A stretch of DNA of 64,000 nt from Bernardetia sp. ABR2-2B (GCF_037126435.1 NZ_CP147020.1:1263001-1327000), one strand, 5' to 3'; positions 17,928 to 26,563 are shown, numbered from the stretch's first letter. Notes: generated by a model not told the origin, from the letters alone. Translations and numbers: made by a program.

Positions 17928-18039
17928 AGTAAATAGTGTAACTATTTTTATTGAAAATAGAAAAAGTAGAAACTACTAAAGTTTCCTGTTTCCATGTTTT
18001 GTGCTTTGAGCTAATTAGATGTGTTTTTGAAATTTTCAT
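17926..18039 (-). other. Candidate 37-codon leader ORF of pyrH
   Basis: An ATG at 18039 opens a 37-codon frame whose TAA stop (17926-17928) overlaps the first base pairs of the attenuator-like hairpin. A second ATG at 17995 in another frame opens a 15-codon ORF (ending 17948) reading METGNFSSFYFFYFQ, with seven aromatic codons on a U-rich message. Either could couple ribosome position to terminator folding, as the pyrBI leader of E. coli does with U-rich message. Function is inference from layout only. Confidence 0.4.
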
Positions 18040-18084
18040 AAACGACAATTTATTAGAAATTGATATTTTTTAATTGCATTGCTA

Positions 18085-18092
18085 CAAAAATA
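18085..18092 (-). promoter_or_regulatory. Candidate -7 element for the pyrH leader transcript
   Basis: On the minus strand TATTTTTG, matching TAnnTTTG, about 45 bases upstream of the leader ATG at 18039. The nearest TTG-type -33 candidate is too close (11 bases), so this is only a partial match. A divergent element TAATTTTG lies at 18136-18143 for the plus-strand gene. Confidence 0.4.
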
Positions 18093-18209
18093 CGATTTTT
18101 TATCAAAAATCTATAATCTAGTAAAGAGAAATTTGTAATTTTGTATTACAAACACACAATAACACTCTTGACAGTTGGGAGCTGTTACTTACTTTTAAAA
18201 TAAGTTTTA

Positions 18210-18872
18210 ATGAATACTTCTTCTACTTCTTTTGATACTGCTTACTGGCAAAATCGTTATAAAGATTCAGATACTCCTTGGGATATTGGTTATGCTAGTC
18301 CTCCTTTAGTAGCTTATTTTGATAAATTAATTGAAAAATCAAAAGAAAATAAGAATTTAAAAATTCTTATTCCAGGGGCAGGAAGTAGCCACGAAGCTGA
18401 ATATCTGCATAAAAAAGGTTTTAAGAATATTTTTGTGATTGATTTGGCTGTATCACCCTTAGAAGAGTTTGCAAAACGTTGCCCTACTTTTCCAAAAGAA
18501 CATTTGATTCAAGATGATTTTTTTCAATTTGAAGGACAAAATTCAGAATACTTTAACTTCTTTGATTTGATTGTCGAACAAACTTTTTTTTGTGCCTTAG
18601 ACCCACGTTTGAGAGGAGATTATGCAAAACAAATGAGTCAGCTTTTGAAAAAAGGAGGAAAACTAATCGGACTTTTATTTGATTTTCCAATCAGAGAAGA
18701 ACAAGACAGTCCACCTTTTGGGGGAAGTGCAAACGAATACAGAGAGATTTTTGAACCTTATTTTGAAATAAAAAACCTCAAAAGATGTTACAATAGTATC
18801 AAACCAAGACAAGGAACAGAACTCTTTGTTGAAATGATGAAAGAAGTTGGGGAACTGGGAGTTAGGAAATAG
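18210..18872 (+). CDS. TPMT-like SAM-dependent methyltransferase
   Basis: 220 residues, cytoplasmic. The start (FDTAYWQNRYKDSDTPWDIGYASPPL) and the SAM loop ILIPGAGSSHEAEYLHKKGF followed by VIDLAVSPLEEFAKR match the thiopurine S-methyltransferase family (TPMT/DUF-type SAM enzymes). VEQTFFCALDPRLRGDYAKQM and LLFDFP complete the pattern. In bacteria these act on thiols or metalloids such as selenium and tellurium compounds; the true substrate is unknown. A palindrome lies about 25 bases upstream. The gene is probably separate from the small gene downstream. Confidence 0.85.
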   Translation: MNTSSTSFDTAYWQNRYKDSDTPWDIGYASPPLVAYFDKLIEKSKENKNLKILIPGAGSSHEAEYLHKKGFKNIFVIDLAVSPLEEFAKRCPTFPKEHLIQDDFFQFEGQNSEYFNFFDLIVEQTFFCALDPRLRGDYAKQMSQLLKKGGKLIGLLFDFPIREEQDSPPFGGSANEYREIFEPYFEIKNLKRCYNSIKPRQGTELFVEMMKEVGELGVRK

Positions 18873-18982
18873 AAACTTGACGCTAAAAACTCTGCTTTTA
18901 GGCAAGTAATTCTAACAAAAAATTAAAACAAAACATTTTCAAAGTAAAATATTGAAAATTTACACTTTAAAAATATATAGTT

Positions 18983-19150
18983 ATGAGTAGTAAAATGGCA
19001 TTGATTGCATTTATCTTAGTAATGTCTGTGCTTTTTCCAGCAGCAGGTTATTTTATGGATTATATGCGCCACCGAAAATATAGAACGCTTGAAAAAGATG
19101 ATGTTCGTAATAATATGACTAAAGAGGAAATGGAATTGGCAAAAAAATAA
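18983..19150 (+). CDS. 55-residue single-pass membrane protein
   Basis: Not recognised. Seen: an N-terminal membrane helix (about residues 5-24, ALIAFILVMSVLFPAAGYF) followed by a charged cytoplasmic-type tail (MRHRKYRTLEKDDV and a Lys/Glu-rich end). It is supported as a real gene by its good start, by its position in a gap otherwise without ORFs, and by the strong terminator 5 bases after its stop. It may be an accessory subunit of a membrane complex, but nothing shows which. Confidence 0.6.
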   Translation: MSSKMALIAFILVMSVLFPAAGYFMDYMRHRKYRTLEKDDVRNNMTKEEMELAKK

Positions 19151-19154
19151 ATAG

Positions 19155-19190
19155 AAAACCGTTTTTAGTAGTATGCTAAGAACGGTTTTT
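19155..19190. terminator. Bidirectional terminator
   Basis: Fourteen-base arms (19155-19168 and 19176-19189, one G-U pair) with flanking A and T runs, between the small membrane gene and the convergent DUF368 gene. Confidence 0.85.
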
Positions 19191-19209
19191 ACTTTTGTAA
19201 TGAGTTTGT

Positions 19210-20151
19210 TTATCTTAACTCCTTATTTCCGAAATATTCAATAGAAGCTACTAAAATAGCACCAATAAGCATAAGCCCAAGAGCCATAAAAAAATGTGTG
19301 TCTATTTCTGGAATGTAGCGCATTGTTTCCAAAACTTTCTCTTTTCCATGTATTATTTCAGTTCTCAAAACTTTTTTCCAAGGATAAATAATGGAGAGTG
19401 AACCCAACACAAAGCCTGTCAGGACAGCTAAAAGAGAGTTTTCATAGTTATCAAAAAGCCAAGAAAGCACTTTTGCAAAAGTCAAGATTCCTGTAACAGC
19501 ACCTAAAGCAAAGGGAACAATAATCCAAAGACCTGCCATAATTCCGTCTATATCAAATCGTAGAAGAGCAGACGGCAAATCACTAATTGCACCAATAATA
19601 AGAGCGTAATTTCCCAAAAGCAAAAGTACAAAAGAACCCGAAACACCTGGTAAAATCATACTACAAATAGCAATAAAGCCACACAAAAAGAGATAAAAAG
19701 GATTACTACTTCCATCTACTTGTCCACTAAAAGAAATTCCGATAGCTAATGTTGCACCAATCAAAAACCAAATAATTGCCAAAATATTCCATTCTTTTAT
19801 TCTTCTTCCCACTACCCAAACGGTTGCTATGATAAGTCCGAAGAAAAAAGACATTGTCAATATTTCATAAGTAGCTAACAGATATTTGAACAGTTTGGCA
19901 AAGCTAATAATGCTTGTTGCTATTCCTGCAAAGAGAGCAATTAAGAACAATAAATCTGTTTCTTCTGCAAATTCTTTAAATTTTCCCTTAAAAAACAAAC
20001 GTAAAGTGGGTATGGAAAAACTCCCAATGGCTTCTAAAAGGCGTTCATAAATTCCCATCAAGAAAGCAATCGTACCCCCAGAAACTCCTGGAACTACATC
20101 GGCTGCTCCCATTGCCATTCCTTTCAAATACCATAAAATTGGATTTTGCAT
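19210..20151 (-). CDS. DUF368 membrane protein, putative undecaprenyl-phosphate carrier
   Basis: 313 residues with about eight membrane helices. The start (LKGMAMGAADVVPGVSGGTIAFLMGIYERLL) and the second Gly-rich repeat (ICSMILPGVSGSFVLLLLGNY) are the two internally repeated signature motifs of DUF368. A member of this family (PopT of Vibrio) has been shown to recycle undecaprenyl phosphate across the inner membrane, so a role in returning the lipid carrier for cell-wall synthesis is likely by family. Length is normal. It is alone in its unit, followed by a terminator. Confidence 0.85.
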   Translation of the reverse strand: MQNPILWYLKGMAMGAADVVPGVSGGTIAFLMGIYERLLEAIGSFSIPTLRLFFKGKFKEFAEETDLLFLIALFAGIATSIISFAKLFKYLLATYEILTMSFFFGLIIATVWVVGRRIKEWNILAIIWFLIGATLAIGISFSGQVDGSSNPFYLFLCGFIAICSMILPGVSGSFVLLLLGNYALIIGAISDLPSALLRFDIDGIMAGLWIIVPFALGAVTGILTFAKVLSWLFDNYENSLLAVLTGFVLGSLSIIYPWKKVLRTEIIHGKEKVLETMRYIPEIDTHFFMALGLMLIGAILVASIEYFGNKELR

Positions 20152-20264
20152 AAAATTAAATCAGTTATCAGTAAATAGTTACCAGCAATCAGTGAATTTC
20201 AATTTCATTCTCTGCGATCTCTGTAACTCTGTGTTTGAAAAAGAAATTCGTAATTTAAAATAAA

Positions 20265-21461
20265 TTATTTCCTAAGCCATTTTTCAGGGTTTAGTTTTTC
20301 TTGATGCCTCCATATTTGAAATTCAATTTCATAGGTATCATCTTTATAGCTTCCTGCTGTTCCGATAGGCTGTTTTGCGCTTATTTTTTCGCCAGTTTTT
20401 ATTTTGACAGACTTCAAACGAGAATAAACTGTGAAATAATCTCCATGTTGAATAATGACTAAGTAACCTCGCCCAGCAATTTCACTTACATCAACAACTT
20501 TTCCTGCAAAAACAGAACGTACAGGTTCGTTAGGTTGCGTTTGAATATCAATTCCTAGTTTTTCAATTTTTACAACAGGTTTTCCTTTTTCTTCTGGCAA
20601 ATAGGGCTGAACACCAAAATGAGCTGAAATAAATCCATTCTTGACAGGCCAAACTATTCTACCTTTTGACTTTGCAAAAGAAGTAGAAGTCATTTTTTCA
20701 CTGGAAGATAGACTTGCCGAAAACTCTGAATTATTGATAGTCTTACTAATCAAATTATCAACTTCTTTTAATATTTTTCGTTCTTTATTGAGGTCTGCAC
20801 GTAATTTTGATTCTTTTACTTTAAATTTCTGTAATATTTGTTTTTGTTTTATTCTTAGAGCTGCGAGTTCTTTTTCTTCTTTTGTTTGGACTTTTAGAAG
20901 CGATTGCTTTTCCATTTTATTTTCTTGAAGTTGAGACGTTCGTTTACTCAAATTTTGTTTGACATATTCTATTTGCTTGATTTGTTCTCTTCGAAGTAGG
21001 TTATATTTTTGAAAGTAACGCAAACGAGCCAAAAGTTCATTGATAGAATTAGATGCTAAAAGTAGAGAAAGTTTTTCGTAGCGACTATTATTTTTGTAAG
21101 CTAAATAAAGCATAATACCATATTCGTGCTTTAGTTCAGCTAAATCTTTTTCTAATGATTCTACAATGTTTTGATTTTCTCTTATTGATTCGTCTAATAA
21201 TTTGAGTTCTTTTCCAATTACACGAACAAGTTGTTTGCGCTGGTTTATCTGTCCATTTATTGCAGAAAGCGAACTGATGGTAGTTTTCTTTTCCTTTTGA
21301 GTTCGTTTTAAGATTCGATTTGTATTTGTTATCCGACTCAAAATAGTAGATCGCTCTTTTTCAAGCTGCTTTTTTCGTTGAGAAAAACTCTCATTGATAT
21401 TCAAAAGCAGAAAAGATAAAGAAAATAGAAATACAAAAAATAGTTTAGATAAGTTTCTCAA
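20265..21461 (-). CDS. EnvC-like murein hydrolase activator
   Basis: 398 residues. Seen: a signal peptide (LFFVFLFSLSFLLLNINESFS), a long coiled coil of about 200 residues rich in Lys, Glu and Gln, and a C-terminal LytM/M23 domain (GRIVWPVKNGFISAHFG through GIDIQTQPNEPVRSVFAGKVV and YLVIIQHGDYFTVYSRL). The metal ligands are not conserved: the His four residues before the Asp of GID is Lys, and the usual H-L of Y-x-H-L is R-L. Like EnvC of E. coli, it should therefore bind and activate an amidase during cell division instead of cutting peptidoglycan. No amidase gene is adjacent. Confidence 0.85.
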   Translation of the reverse strand: MRNLSKLFFVFLFSLSFLLLNINESFSQRKKQLEKERSTILSRITNTNRILKRTQKEKKTTISSLSAINGQINQRKQLVRVIGKELKLLDESIRENQNIVESLEKDLAELKHEYGIMLYLAYKNNSRYEKLSLLLASNSINELLARLRYFQKYNLLRREQIKQIEYVKQNLSKRTSQLQENKMEKQSLLKVQTKEEKELAALRIKQKQILQKFKVKESKLRADLNKERKILKEVDNLISKTINNSEFSASLSSSEKMTSTSFAKSKGRIVWPVKNGFISAHFGVQPYLPEEKGKPVVKIEKLGIDIQTQPNEPVRSVFAGKVVDVSEIAGRGYLVIIQHGDYFTVYSRLKSVKIKTGEKISAKQPIGTAGSYKDDTYEIEFQIWRHQEKLNPEKWLRK

Positions 21462-22150
21462 ACTAAAAAGATGATTATGATATAAATAATTGGTACTATA
21501 TGAAATCTTCAGTTCTACCTCTTTTGTAAAATGAAAGGTTTATATGAAGCTGTTTTAGCTCAAAAGTCTTTTTTTTAATAAAAAATCACTAACTTTACTA
21601 CAAAGTTACACATTTTTCTTTTGTATGATTGTAATTATTTAAGTTTTCAACTTTAAAGAATTTTTTATTAAAGTTTTATTCATTTTTTGGCAAGAAAAAC
21701 AAAAGTCTAACGTTATAATTAAAGATAGAAGTCTAAACCAATACTCCATAAAAAAACTATAATCTTTGTTGAGTTAAATTACAATATGACAAAGGTTATT
21801 CATGGCACATGGTTTGCAAACTAATTATTAAAACAATCTATTAGTAACGAAACTATCTTAGTTTCTTCAAACAGCTTTAATGCTTTTGATAAATAATATG
21901 TTGTATTTTTAAAAAAAATCATTAAATAATTTTCAAATAAAAGGCTTTGTATTTGTCTAATTTACAGTCCTTTACTATATTGGTAAGAAATTTAATAACT
22001 TTGGAATAAGTTAGTATAAATTTTAATTCTTATTTGTATTCAATTAATAACCTGTTGTTTTTTATGAAAATACAAAGTAATATTATATGATTTATTCTCT
22101 TTATTAAAAAATCTTACCTATTCTATTTCGTTACATAAAACGGTGTCAAT
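21462..22150. other. Long AT-rich intergenic region with regulatory sites
   Basis: 689 bases between divergent genes and the longest gap in the window. It contains a sigma-54-type promoter (21803-21818), a -7-like box TAACTTTG (21996-22003), and a GAAGCTGTTTT string near 21546 with its inverted counterpart CAAACAGCTTT near 21867. I see no coding frame. Confidence 0.7.
21803..21818 (+). promoter_or_regulatory. Sigma-54 (RpoN) promoter
   Basis: TGGCAC at 21803-21808, then five bases, then TTGCA at 21814-21818, which puts GG and GC at the obligatory -24/-12 spacing. The consensus TGGCACGNNNNTTGCA is matched except for A at the seventh base. It would start a message about 320 bases upstream of the TPR gene. 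Confidence 0.65.
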
Positions 22151-23521
22151 ATGAAATTTAAATTACTCTTAGTACCTATTCTATTTATAGGCTTATTATT
22201 TACAAATGGTGCTAGTTATGCACAGTCTGGAGAAGCTCTTGACGCTTTTGTAAAGGGCGAAAATTTTCGCAAACAAAAGCAATGGAAGACGGCTCTTGCA
22301 CAGTTTGATATTGCAGTAGTAAAAGACCCTACTGTTTATAAATATCATTATAATAAAGCACTTTGTCATTTAGTGCTTCGTGAAGCTGACCCTGCAATTG
22401 CTTCTTTAGAAAAAACAGTTTCTATCAAAAAGGATTTTGTAGATGCTCATGAGCGTTTGGCTCGTCTTTATAAAATTACGGGAAAATACGACCAGTCAAT
22501 TGCATCTTATCAAAATGCTTTTAAGTATGATACTGATGCTAAAAGAAAAACAGATTATAAACTCAATATTGTTTTGATTTTGGATAGAACAAAACGTTTG
22601 GAAGAAGCTGGGGCGCATATCGCAGACCTCAAAAAACTTGCTCCAGATGACTTGAATGTTCTTTACTATGAAGCTAAATATAGTAATTCAACAGGAAAGT
22701 ATGAACAAGCAAAAACAGCAATGTTGAAAGCTACTGAAATGTTGGCTACTGATAATCCAAAAGAAATTGCTCGTTATTATTTTGAGCTTGGCTATGCTTA
22801 TCATCACTTAAAAATGTATGATGAAAAAGAGAAAGCTCTTAATCATGCTAAAGTAGGTCCTTTTATGGCTCGTATTACTAAGTTAATGCCTCAATATTAT
22901 CATGCAATTGCTCTTTCTTACTTCAAAGTATATGATTTAGACAAGAGTAAAGAATTGGTAGAGAAAGCATTAGAAATGCGTAAAGATTTTCCACAAGCTC
23001 ATGACCTTTTAGTAAAAATTGCTGCTTCTGCAACTGATAAATCTGCTGTTATAGAACACCAATCATCTTCTATTCAGACAGAGCCTAATGCAGTGAAACG
23101 TTCTCAAAAATTTGCAGACCTTGCAGAGCTTCAATTAGAATCTCGTAAGTATGAAGGTGCTATAAAATCTGCTGATGAATGTTTGGCTTCTCAACCAAAA
23201 AATTATGCTGTAGTATTTATCAAAGCTATTGCACAGCATAAAATGGGAAGCACACAAGATGCCATCAAAACATTGGAAGATTTGCTTCAATTCCCTGGTA
23301 TAGATTCTGAAACAAAGGCTCAATATAATTTTGCTCTCGGAATGTTTTATCAAAAATTAAATCAAGCAGAACCAGCTGTTGGTGCTTTTACTCGTGCAAA
23401 ATACGGTTCTTATAAGTATGCTGCTTATGAGGAACTAGAAAAATTCAAGAAAAGTGATAATGAAGAAGAAGAAGAAAAATTAGAAGACGTAGCTGATGGT
23501 GCAGATACAGATGGAGAATAA
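22151..23521 (+). CDS. Exported TPR-repeat protein
   Basis: 456 residues. Seen: a signal peptide (MKFKLLLVPILFIGLLFTNG then ASYAQ), followed by around eight TPR-type helical pairs across residues 30-435 (for example YKYHYNKALCHLVLREADPA, DAHERLARLYKITGKYDQSIA, YYFELGYAYHHLKMYDEKEK) and a very acidic tail (NEEEEEKLEDVADGADTDGE). It is probably a periplasmic or outer-membrane-associated scaffold; no partner is known. The upstream region has a sigma-54 site and a -7-like box, so its expression may respond to a special signal. A perfect 25-base-pair terminator follows. Confidence 0.8.
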   Translation: MKFKLLLVPILFIGLLFTNGASYAQSGEALDAFVKGENFRKQKQWKTALAQFDIAVVKDPTVYKYHYNKALCHLVLREADPAIASLEKTVSIKKDFVDAHERLARLYKITGKYDQSIASYQNAFKYDTDAKRKTDYKLNIVLILDRTKRLEEAGAHIADLKKLAPDDLNVLYYEAKYSNSTGKYEQAKTAMLKATEMLATDNPKEIARYYFELGYAYHHLKMYDEKEKALNHAKVGPFMARITKLMPQYYHAIALSYFKVYDLDKSKELVEKALEMRKDFPQAHDLLVKIAASATDKSAVIEHQSSSIQTEPNAVKRSQKFADLAELQLESRKYEGAIKSADECLASQPKNYAVVFIKAIAQHKMGSTQDAIKTLEDLLQFPGIDSETKAQYNFALGMFYQKLNQAEPAVGAFTRAKYGSYKYAAYEELEKFKKSDNEEEEEKLEDVADGADTDGE

Positions 23522-23544
23522 TTTCTACTTCACTTATAGATAAT

Positions 23545-23596
23545 TATAAAAGCAAAACCCTTTCTAAAACATTTTAGAAAGGGTTTTGCTTTTATA
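23545..23596. terminator. Very strong bidirectional terminator
   Basis: Perfect 25-base arms (23545-23569 and 23572-23596) with only two bases strictly between them, between the TPR gene and the convergent acetyltransferase gene. Confidence 0.9.
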
Positions 23597-23608
23597 GCTA
23601 ATGCTTTC

Positions 23609-24217
23609 CTATTTATCCCACTCCTTCATCCAAAACGTTAGGGTATGAAATTCCTCTTCTTCTTTTCCTATTTCTTTCCAAGAAATTTGAGTTTGTAGGC
23701 TTGGTTTCTTTTCATACTGTCTGTGCTTCCAAAAATCTTCTAATGATTGATAATTCTTAGGTCGTAATTGGTGGTCATCTGGACGATTAATTCCACAAAA
23801 GGCTGTAAATCTTCCATCAGTAATATTTTTTTTTTTGAAATAACTAGCTGCCCATTTTTCTCGCTCTTCAAAAAAACGAACTCCTATTCCTTGTTTTCTA
23901 TATTCCTTTCTCAGCACCGATTCTTCAAAATACACTCCCTTGCTCACTTCATATCCTTTTGCAATAAATGGGAACTGAATAAACGTGTCTGCCTCTTCTA
24001 AGGCAATACAGGTAGAAGCTCCAATAACATCTTTTCCATCAAAAGCCAAAACTACGGCTGCATATTTCGCATGAATATATGAGTATAAATATACTTGTTC
24101 ATAGTCAAAATTACCGTCGTATAAGTAAGGATATTCTCTAAATACCTCAATTCTAAGTCCTGCTAAATTTCGAATATAAGGCTGTATGGCATCCCCTGTA
24201 AATAATTGTACGTGCAT
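23609..24217 (-). CDS. GNAT-family acetyltransferase
   Basis: 202 residues, cytoplasmic. Seen: YLYDGNFDYEQVYLYSYIHAKYAAVVLAFDGKDVIGASTCIALE as the central strands, then VYFEESVLRKEYRKQGIGVRFFEERE, containing the acetyl-CoA loop R-x2-x-G-I-G. A downstream FTAFCGINRPDDH forms the later part of the fold. The family acetylates amines using acetyl-CoA; the substrate is unknown. I judge it a conserved stand-alone GNAT. It lies downstream of a hairpin that separates it from the response regulator gene. Confidence 0.8.
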   Translation of the reverse strand: MHVQLFTGDAIQPYIRNLAGLRIEVFREYPYLYDGNFDYEQVYLYSYIHAKYAAVVLAFDGKDVIGASTCIALEEADTFIQFPFIAKGYEVSKGVYFEESVLRKEYRKQGIGVRFFEEREKWAASYFKKKNITDGRFTAFCGINRPDDHQLRPKNYQSLEDFWKHRQYEKKPSLQTQISWKEIGKEEEEFHTLTFWMKEWDK

Positions 24218-24265
24218 GAAAAAATAGTAGGAAGTTGTTGAGTACTATGAAAATAGATAGATAAC

Positions 24266-24316
24266 AAAAACTGTTCTTCCAATTACACAAAAATGTAACT
24301 AAAAAAACAGTTTTTT
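24266..24316 (-). terminator. Probable terminator after the response regulator gene
   Basis: Arms AAAAACTGTT (24266-24275) and AACAGTTTTT (24306-24315) with a long loop; on the minus strand it ends in T residues. Confidence 0.5.
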
Positions 24317-24348
24317 GAATCAATAAAATAATTTGAAAAATGTATTTA

Positions 24349-24765
24349 TTACACTTCTAACTCTCTCAATGTTTCGTGAGTTAGAGGTTTATTGATGTAT
24401 TTACGTACAAAATTATAATTCTTTGCCTTACTCATATCTTTTGGATTAATAGAAGAAGTGAGCATCACAATTTTACAATAATTTTGAGTAAAATCAGAAA
24501 GCGTGTTGAATTGGTCTAAGAACTGAAACCCATCCATGAGAGGCATATCAATATCTAAAAAGATAACTTGTGGAAGAACTTTATTATTAGGCATATCTTG
24601 TGCAATTTTTTCTACATTACGTAGAAATTCAATTGCACTTTTTGCACCTGAATGTGTATAAATTTTATCACAAATTTCTGCTGTCTGAATCATTTTCTGA
24701 TTAATAAGATTGTCGATTTCATTGTCGTCAATCAACATTACTGCATAATATTTTTTATCTGTCAT
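24349..24765 (-). CDS. Single-domain response regulator
   Basis: 138 residues, a receiver domain with no output domain. Seen: VMLIDDNEIDNLIN with the acidic pair, VIFLDIDMPLMDGFQFL with the phospho-acceptor Asp, IVMLTSSINPKDM with the switch Thr/Ser, and INKPLTHETLREL with the conserved Lys. It belongs to the Bacteroidota group of CheY-like proteins with a DDN-E-I-D start that usually work with hybrid kinases. No kinase gene is adjacent, so its partner is unknown. On the minus strand a -7-like TATTTTTG box lies at 24812-24819. Confidence 0.85.
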   Translation of the reverse strand: MTDKKYYAVMLIDDNEIDNLINQKMIQTAEICDKIYTHSGAKSAIEFLRNVEKIAQDMPNNKVLPQVIFLDIDMPLMDGFQFLDQFNTLSDFTQNYCKIVMLTSSINPKDMSKAKNYNFVRKYINKPLTHETLRELEV

Positions 24766-25231
24766 ACGAATAAATTTAATTCTGAGTTAGGGTGCGAACT
24801 AATTAAACGAACAAAAATAACTAAACTAAATCAAATAATTTTTGAACGATAAGTAATGATAAGTGAAAAATAAAATTATTTAACTAATAACTAGCAATAT
24901 TTTATCTAGTAATTTACTTTATGTTTATAATAAATCTTATTTCTTTTAATTAAAGCCTTCTAATAAAAATAGAGTTGATAAGCACAAGTATTTATGATAC
25001 AATCTATATAAATTTACTCAAAGAAAAAAATAATCTTTTACTATATCAAATCTACACGCAAAATAGACTGTATTTTTATAAATAGATTTTGATAAAACGC
25101 TGTTTTCTAATAAAAAAATCTTTTTTGAACTATTTTTTTTTATTTATACTTGTAGATGTACAAATTCTTTCTTAGATTTGCATTCCCTTTCAGACAAAGG
25201 GCTTCTCTTTTATTCAAAATAAATAGAGAAT
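24766..25231. other. Intergenic region before the CAU tRNA
   Basis: AT-rich gap between divergent units holding a candidate -7 box for the response regulator (24812-24819, minus strand) and a consensus tRNA promoter (25150-25180, plus strand). No gene seen. Confidence 0.65.
25150..25180 (+). promoter_or_regulatory. Promoter of the CAU tRNA
   Basis: TTG (25150-25152), 20 bases, TAGATTTG (25173-25180): an exact Bacteroidota consensus about 50 bases before the tRNA. Confidence 0.75.
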
Positions 25232-25305
25232 GGGCCCATAGCTCAGTTGGTTAGAGCACCTGACTCATAATCAGGTGGTCCTAGGTTCGAGCCCTAGTGG
25301 GCCCA
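25232..25305 (+). tRNA. tRNA with CAT anticodon (Met elongator or Ile2)
   Basis: 74-base cloverleaf. Acceptor arms GGGCCCA and TGGGCCC, D-arm GCTC/GAGC, anticodon loop CTCATAA giving CAT, T-loop TTCGAGC, discriminator A, no encoded CCA. CAT can be elongator Met, or Ile2 if the C is changed to lysidine; bases alone do not settle this. It lacks the mismatched first acceptor pair of an initiator tRNA. Confidence 0.95.
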
Positions 25306-25324
25306 CAGAAGTCGTAACAGGCAA

Positions 25325-25366
25325 TAAAAAGGTAATTTCTAATTTATTTTAGAAATTACCTTTTTT
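25325..25366. terminator. Terminator after the tRNA
   Basis: Hairpin with arms AAAGGTAATTTCTAA (25328-25342) and TTAGAAATTACCTTT (25349-25363), followed by T residues. The A run on its left side makes it usable by the convergent lipoprotein gene too. Confidence 0.85.
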
Positions 25367-25389
25367 ACATTTAAAGGTAAGCTAGGTCA

Positions 25390-26349
25390 TTATTTTACTT
25401 TTACTTGTAAGCCTCTAAGTCCCATATCAACTACTTGTTCTGTTACTTGATTTCCCACATTAATATCCCATTTTCCATTTGAATTTGTATCTTTCCATTC
25501 AAAACTATCTTTGATAGAAAAAGAAAGAACAACCGTAATATCTTCTGTCTCCTTTCCTGTGATGGTCAAAGCATTATCAAAAGAACCTGTAATTACACAC
25601 GAACCAGCAGGAACAGGCGAAGTTGCAGCTAAAGGATTAACAACCGTAGTTCCTGCTGATTGTCCTTGACTTACATCAGTAGATGTATAACCATATTGAG
25701 GAAGTGAAATCATTGTTTCGAAGGCCCAAAACCCTTGTTTTTTGTCATCGTTTATAGAAATCGTTTTATCTTTTACTGTAAAATCATTGATTCTTGTGTT
25801 ATAGCCAATAAACCCTGCGATTGTTCCTTCTTGATTTGGTAGATTGATATTATCATTTCCAACTTGAATATTATTCAAATCGTAGTTGATAGAAAGGTTT
25901 TGATAAGCTACTGAAGCACGTACCCACTCGTATTTTCCTGCTGCAATATCTTTTATGGGAACATCTAAAAATACCTCTCCTTCTGGACTTATAATAGCTT
26001 TTGAAAAATCAATAGCCGTAGTAAATCCATTTTTAGATGAGCTTACTTCTTCATTTTTGTATAAAATTTGTCCTTCTCCAAGTTGTGTAGTGGCAGAAGG
26101 AGCAAATTCAATATAATGAACGCTCATAGCATTAAAAATTGGAGTTTGTGCAGCATTTCCTGTTGCTATTCCAATGGGTTGAGCCAAATTATCAAGGCGT
26201 TCTTGATTTGGGTCAAATCTAAACTCAAATCTAACTTTTGCTGTGCTTTCAGATGGGTTTGGCGTGTCTTTTTCAGTCTCACAAGATGAAAGAAAGCCTA
26301 CTAGTAATAGAAATAAGAAAAGCGTTGATTTATTTGATAGATTATTCAT
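25390..26349 (-). CDS. Bacteroidota lipoprotein, possibly MbnP-like
   Basis: 319 residues. Seen: a signal segment ending in the lipobox FLSSC, then a beta-rich body with VRFEFRFDPNQERLDN, FNAMSVHYIEFAPSA, FTTAIDFSKAI and YEWVRASVAYQNL, and near the end DTNSNGKWDINVG, which looks like a calcium-binding loop. The order of motifs recalls MbnP-type periplasmic proteins, partners of copper or MauG-like enzymes, but the match is loose and no such enzyme is adjacent. Outer-membrane anchoring is likely. The exact role is unknown. Confidence 0.55.
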   Translation of the reverse strand: MNNLSNKSTLFLFLLLVGFLSSCETEKDTPNPSESTAKVRFEFRFDPNQERLDNLAQPIGIATGNAAQTPIFNAMSVHYIEFAPSATTQLGEGQILYKNEEVSSSKNGFTTAIDFSKAIISPEGEVFLDVPIKDIAAGKYEWVRASVAYQNLSINYDLNNIQVGNDNINLPNQEGTIAGFIGYNTRINDFTVKDKTISINDDKKQGFWAFETMISLPQYGYTSTDVSQGQSAGTTVVNPLAATSPVPAGSCVITGSFDNALTITGKETEDITVVLSFSIKDSFEWKDTNSNGKWDINVGNQVTEQVVDMGLRGLQVKVK

Positions 26350-26470
26350 AGTTGTATAAATTTGATTAATCAGAGTAATTAATTAGCTTATCTAATTTCA
26401 TACAAATTTCTAACCTATTTTACTCAAAACCATCACTTTCTATTACAAGGTTATCACGGTTATTTTTGTA

Positions 26471-26491
26471 TAACAGTCTTCCAGACTGTTA
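26471..26491. repeat. Short palindrome with 3-base centre
   Basis: Perfect 9-base arms TAACAGTCT and AGACTGTTA around TCC, upstream of the lipoprotein gene. Confidence 0.65.
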
Positions 26492-26516
26492 GATAGAATA
26501 AAATACTACTTTTTAT

Positions 26517-26537
26517 GTTCAGACAAGATGTCTGAAC
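26517..26537. repeat. Short palindrome with 3-base centre
   Basis: Perfect 9-base arms GTTCAGACA and TGTCTGAAC around AGA, 26 bases from the preceding palindrome and just after the end of aroA. Confidence 0.65.
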
Positions 26538-26563
26538 TACCTTAATACAAACCGTGATAAGGT

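Noticed and set aside
20161-20264. CAGTTATCAGTAAATAG and CTCTGCGATCTCTGT-like strings before the DUF368 gene
   Set aside because: These look like the degenerate filler often seen between genes in this phylum; no structure or reading frame could be shown.
25232-25305. Initiator tRNA-Met
   Set aside because: The first acceptor pair is G-C, not the mismatch required of bacterial initiators, and the anticodon stem lacks the three G-C pairs.
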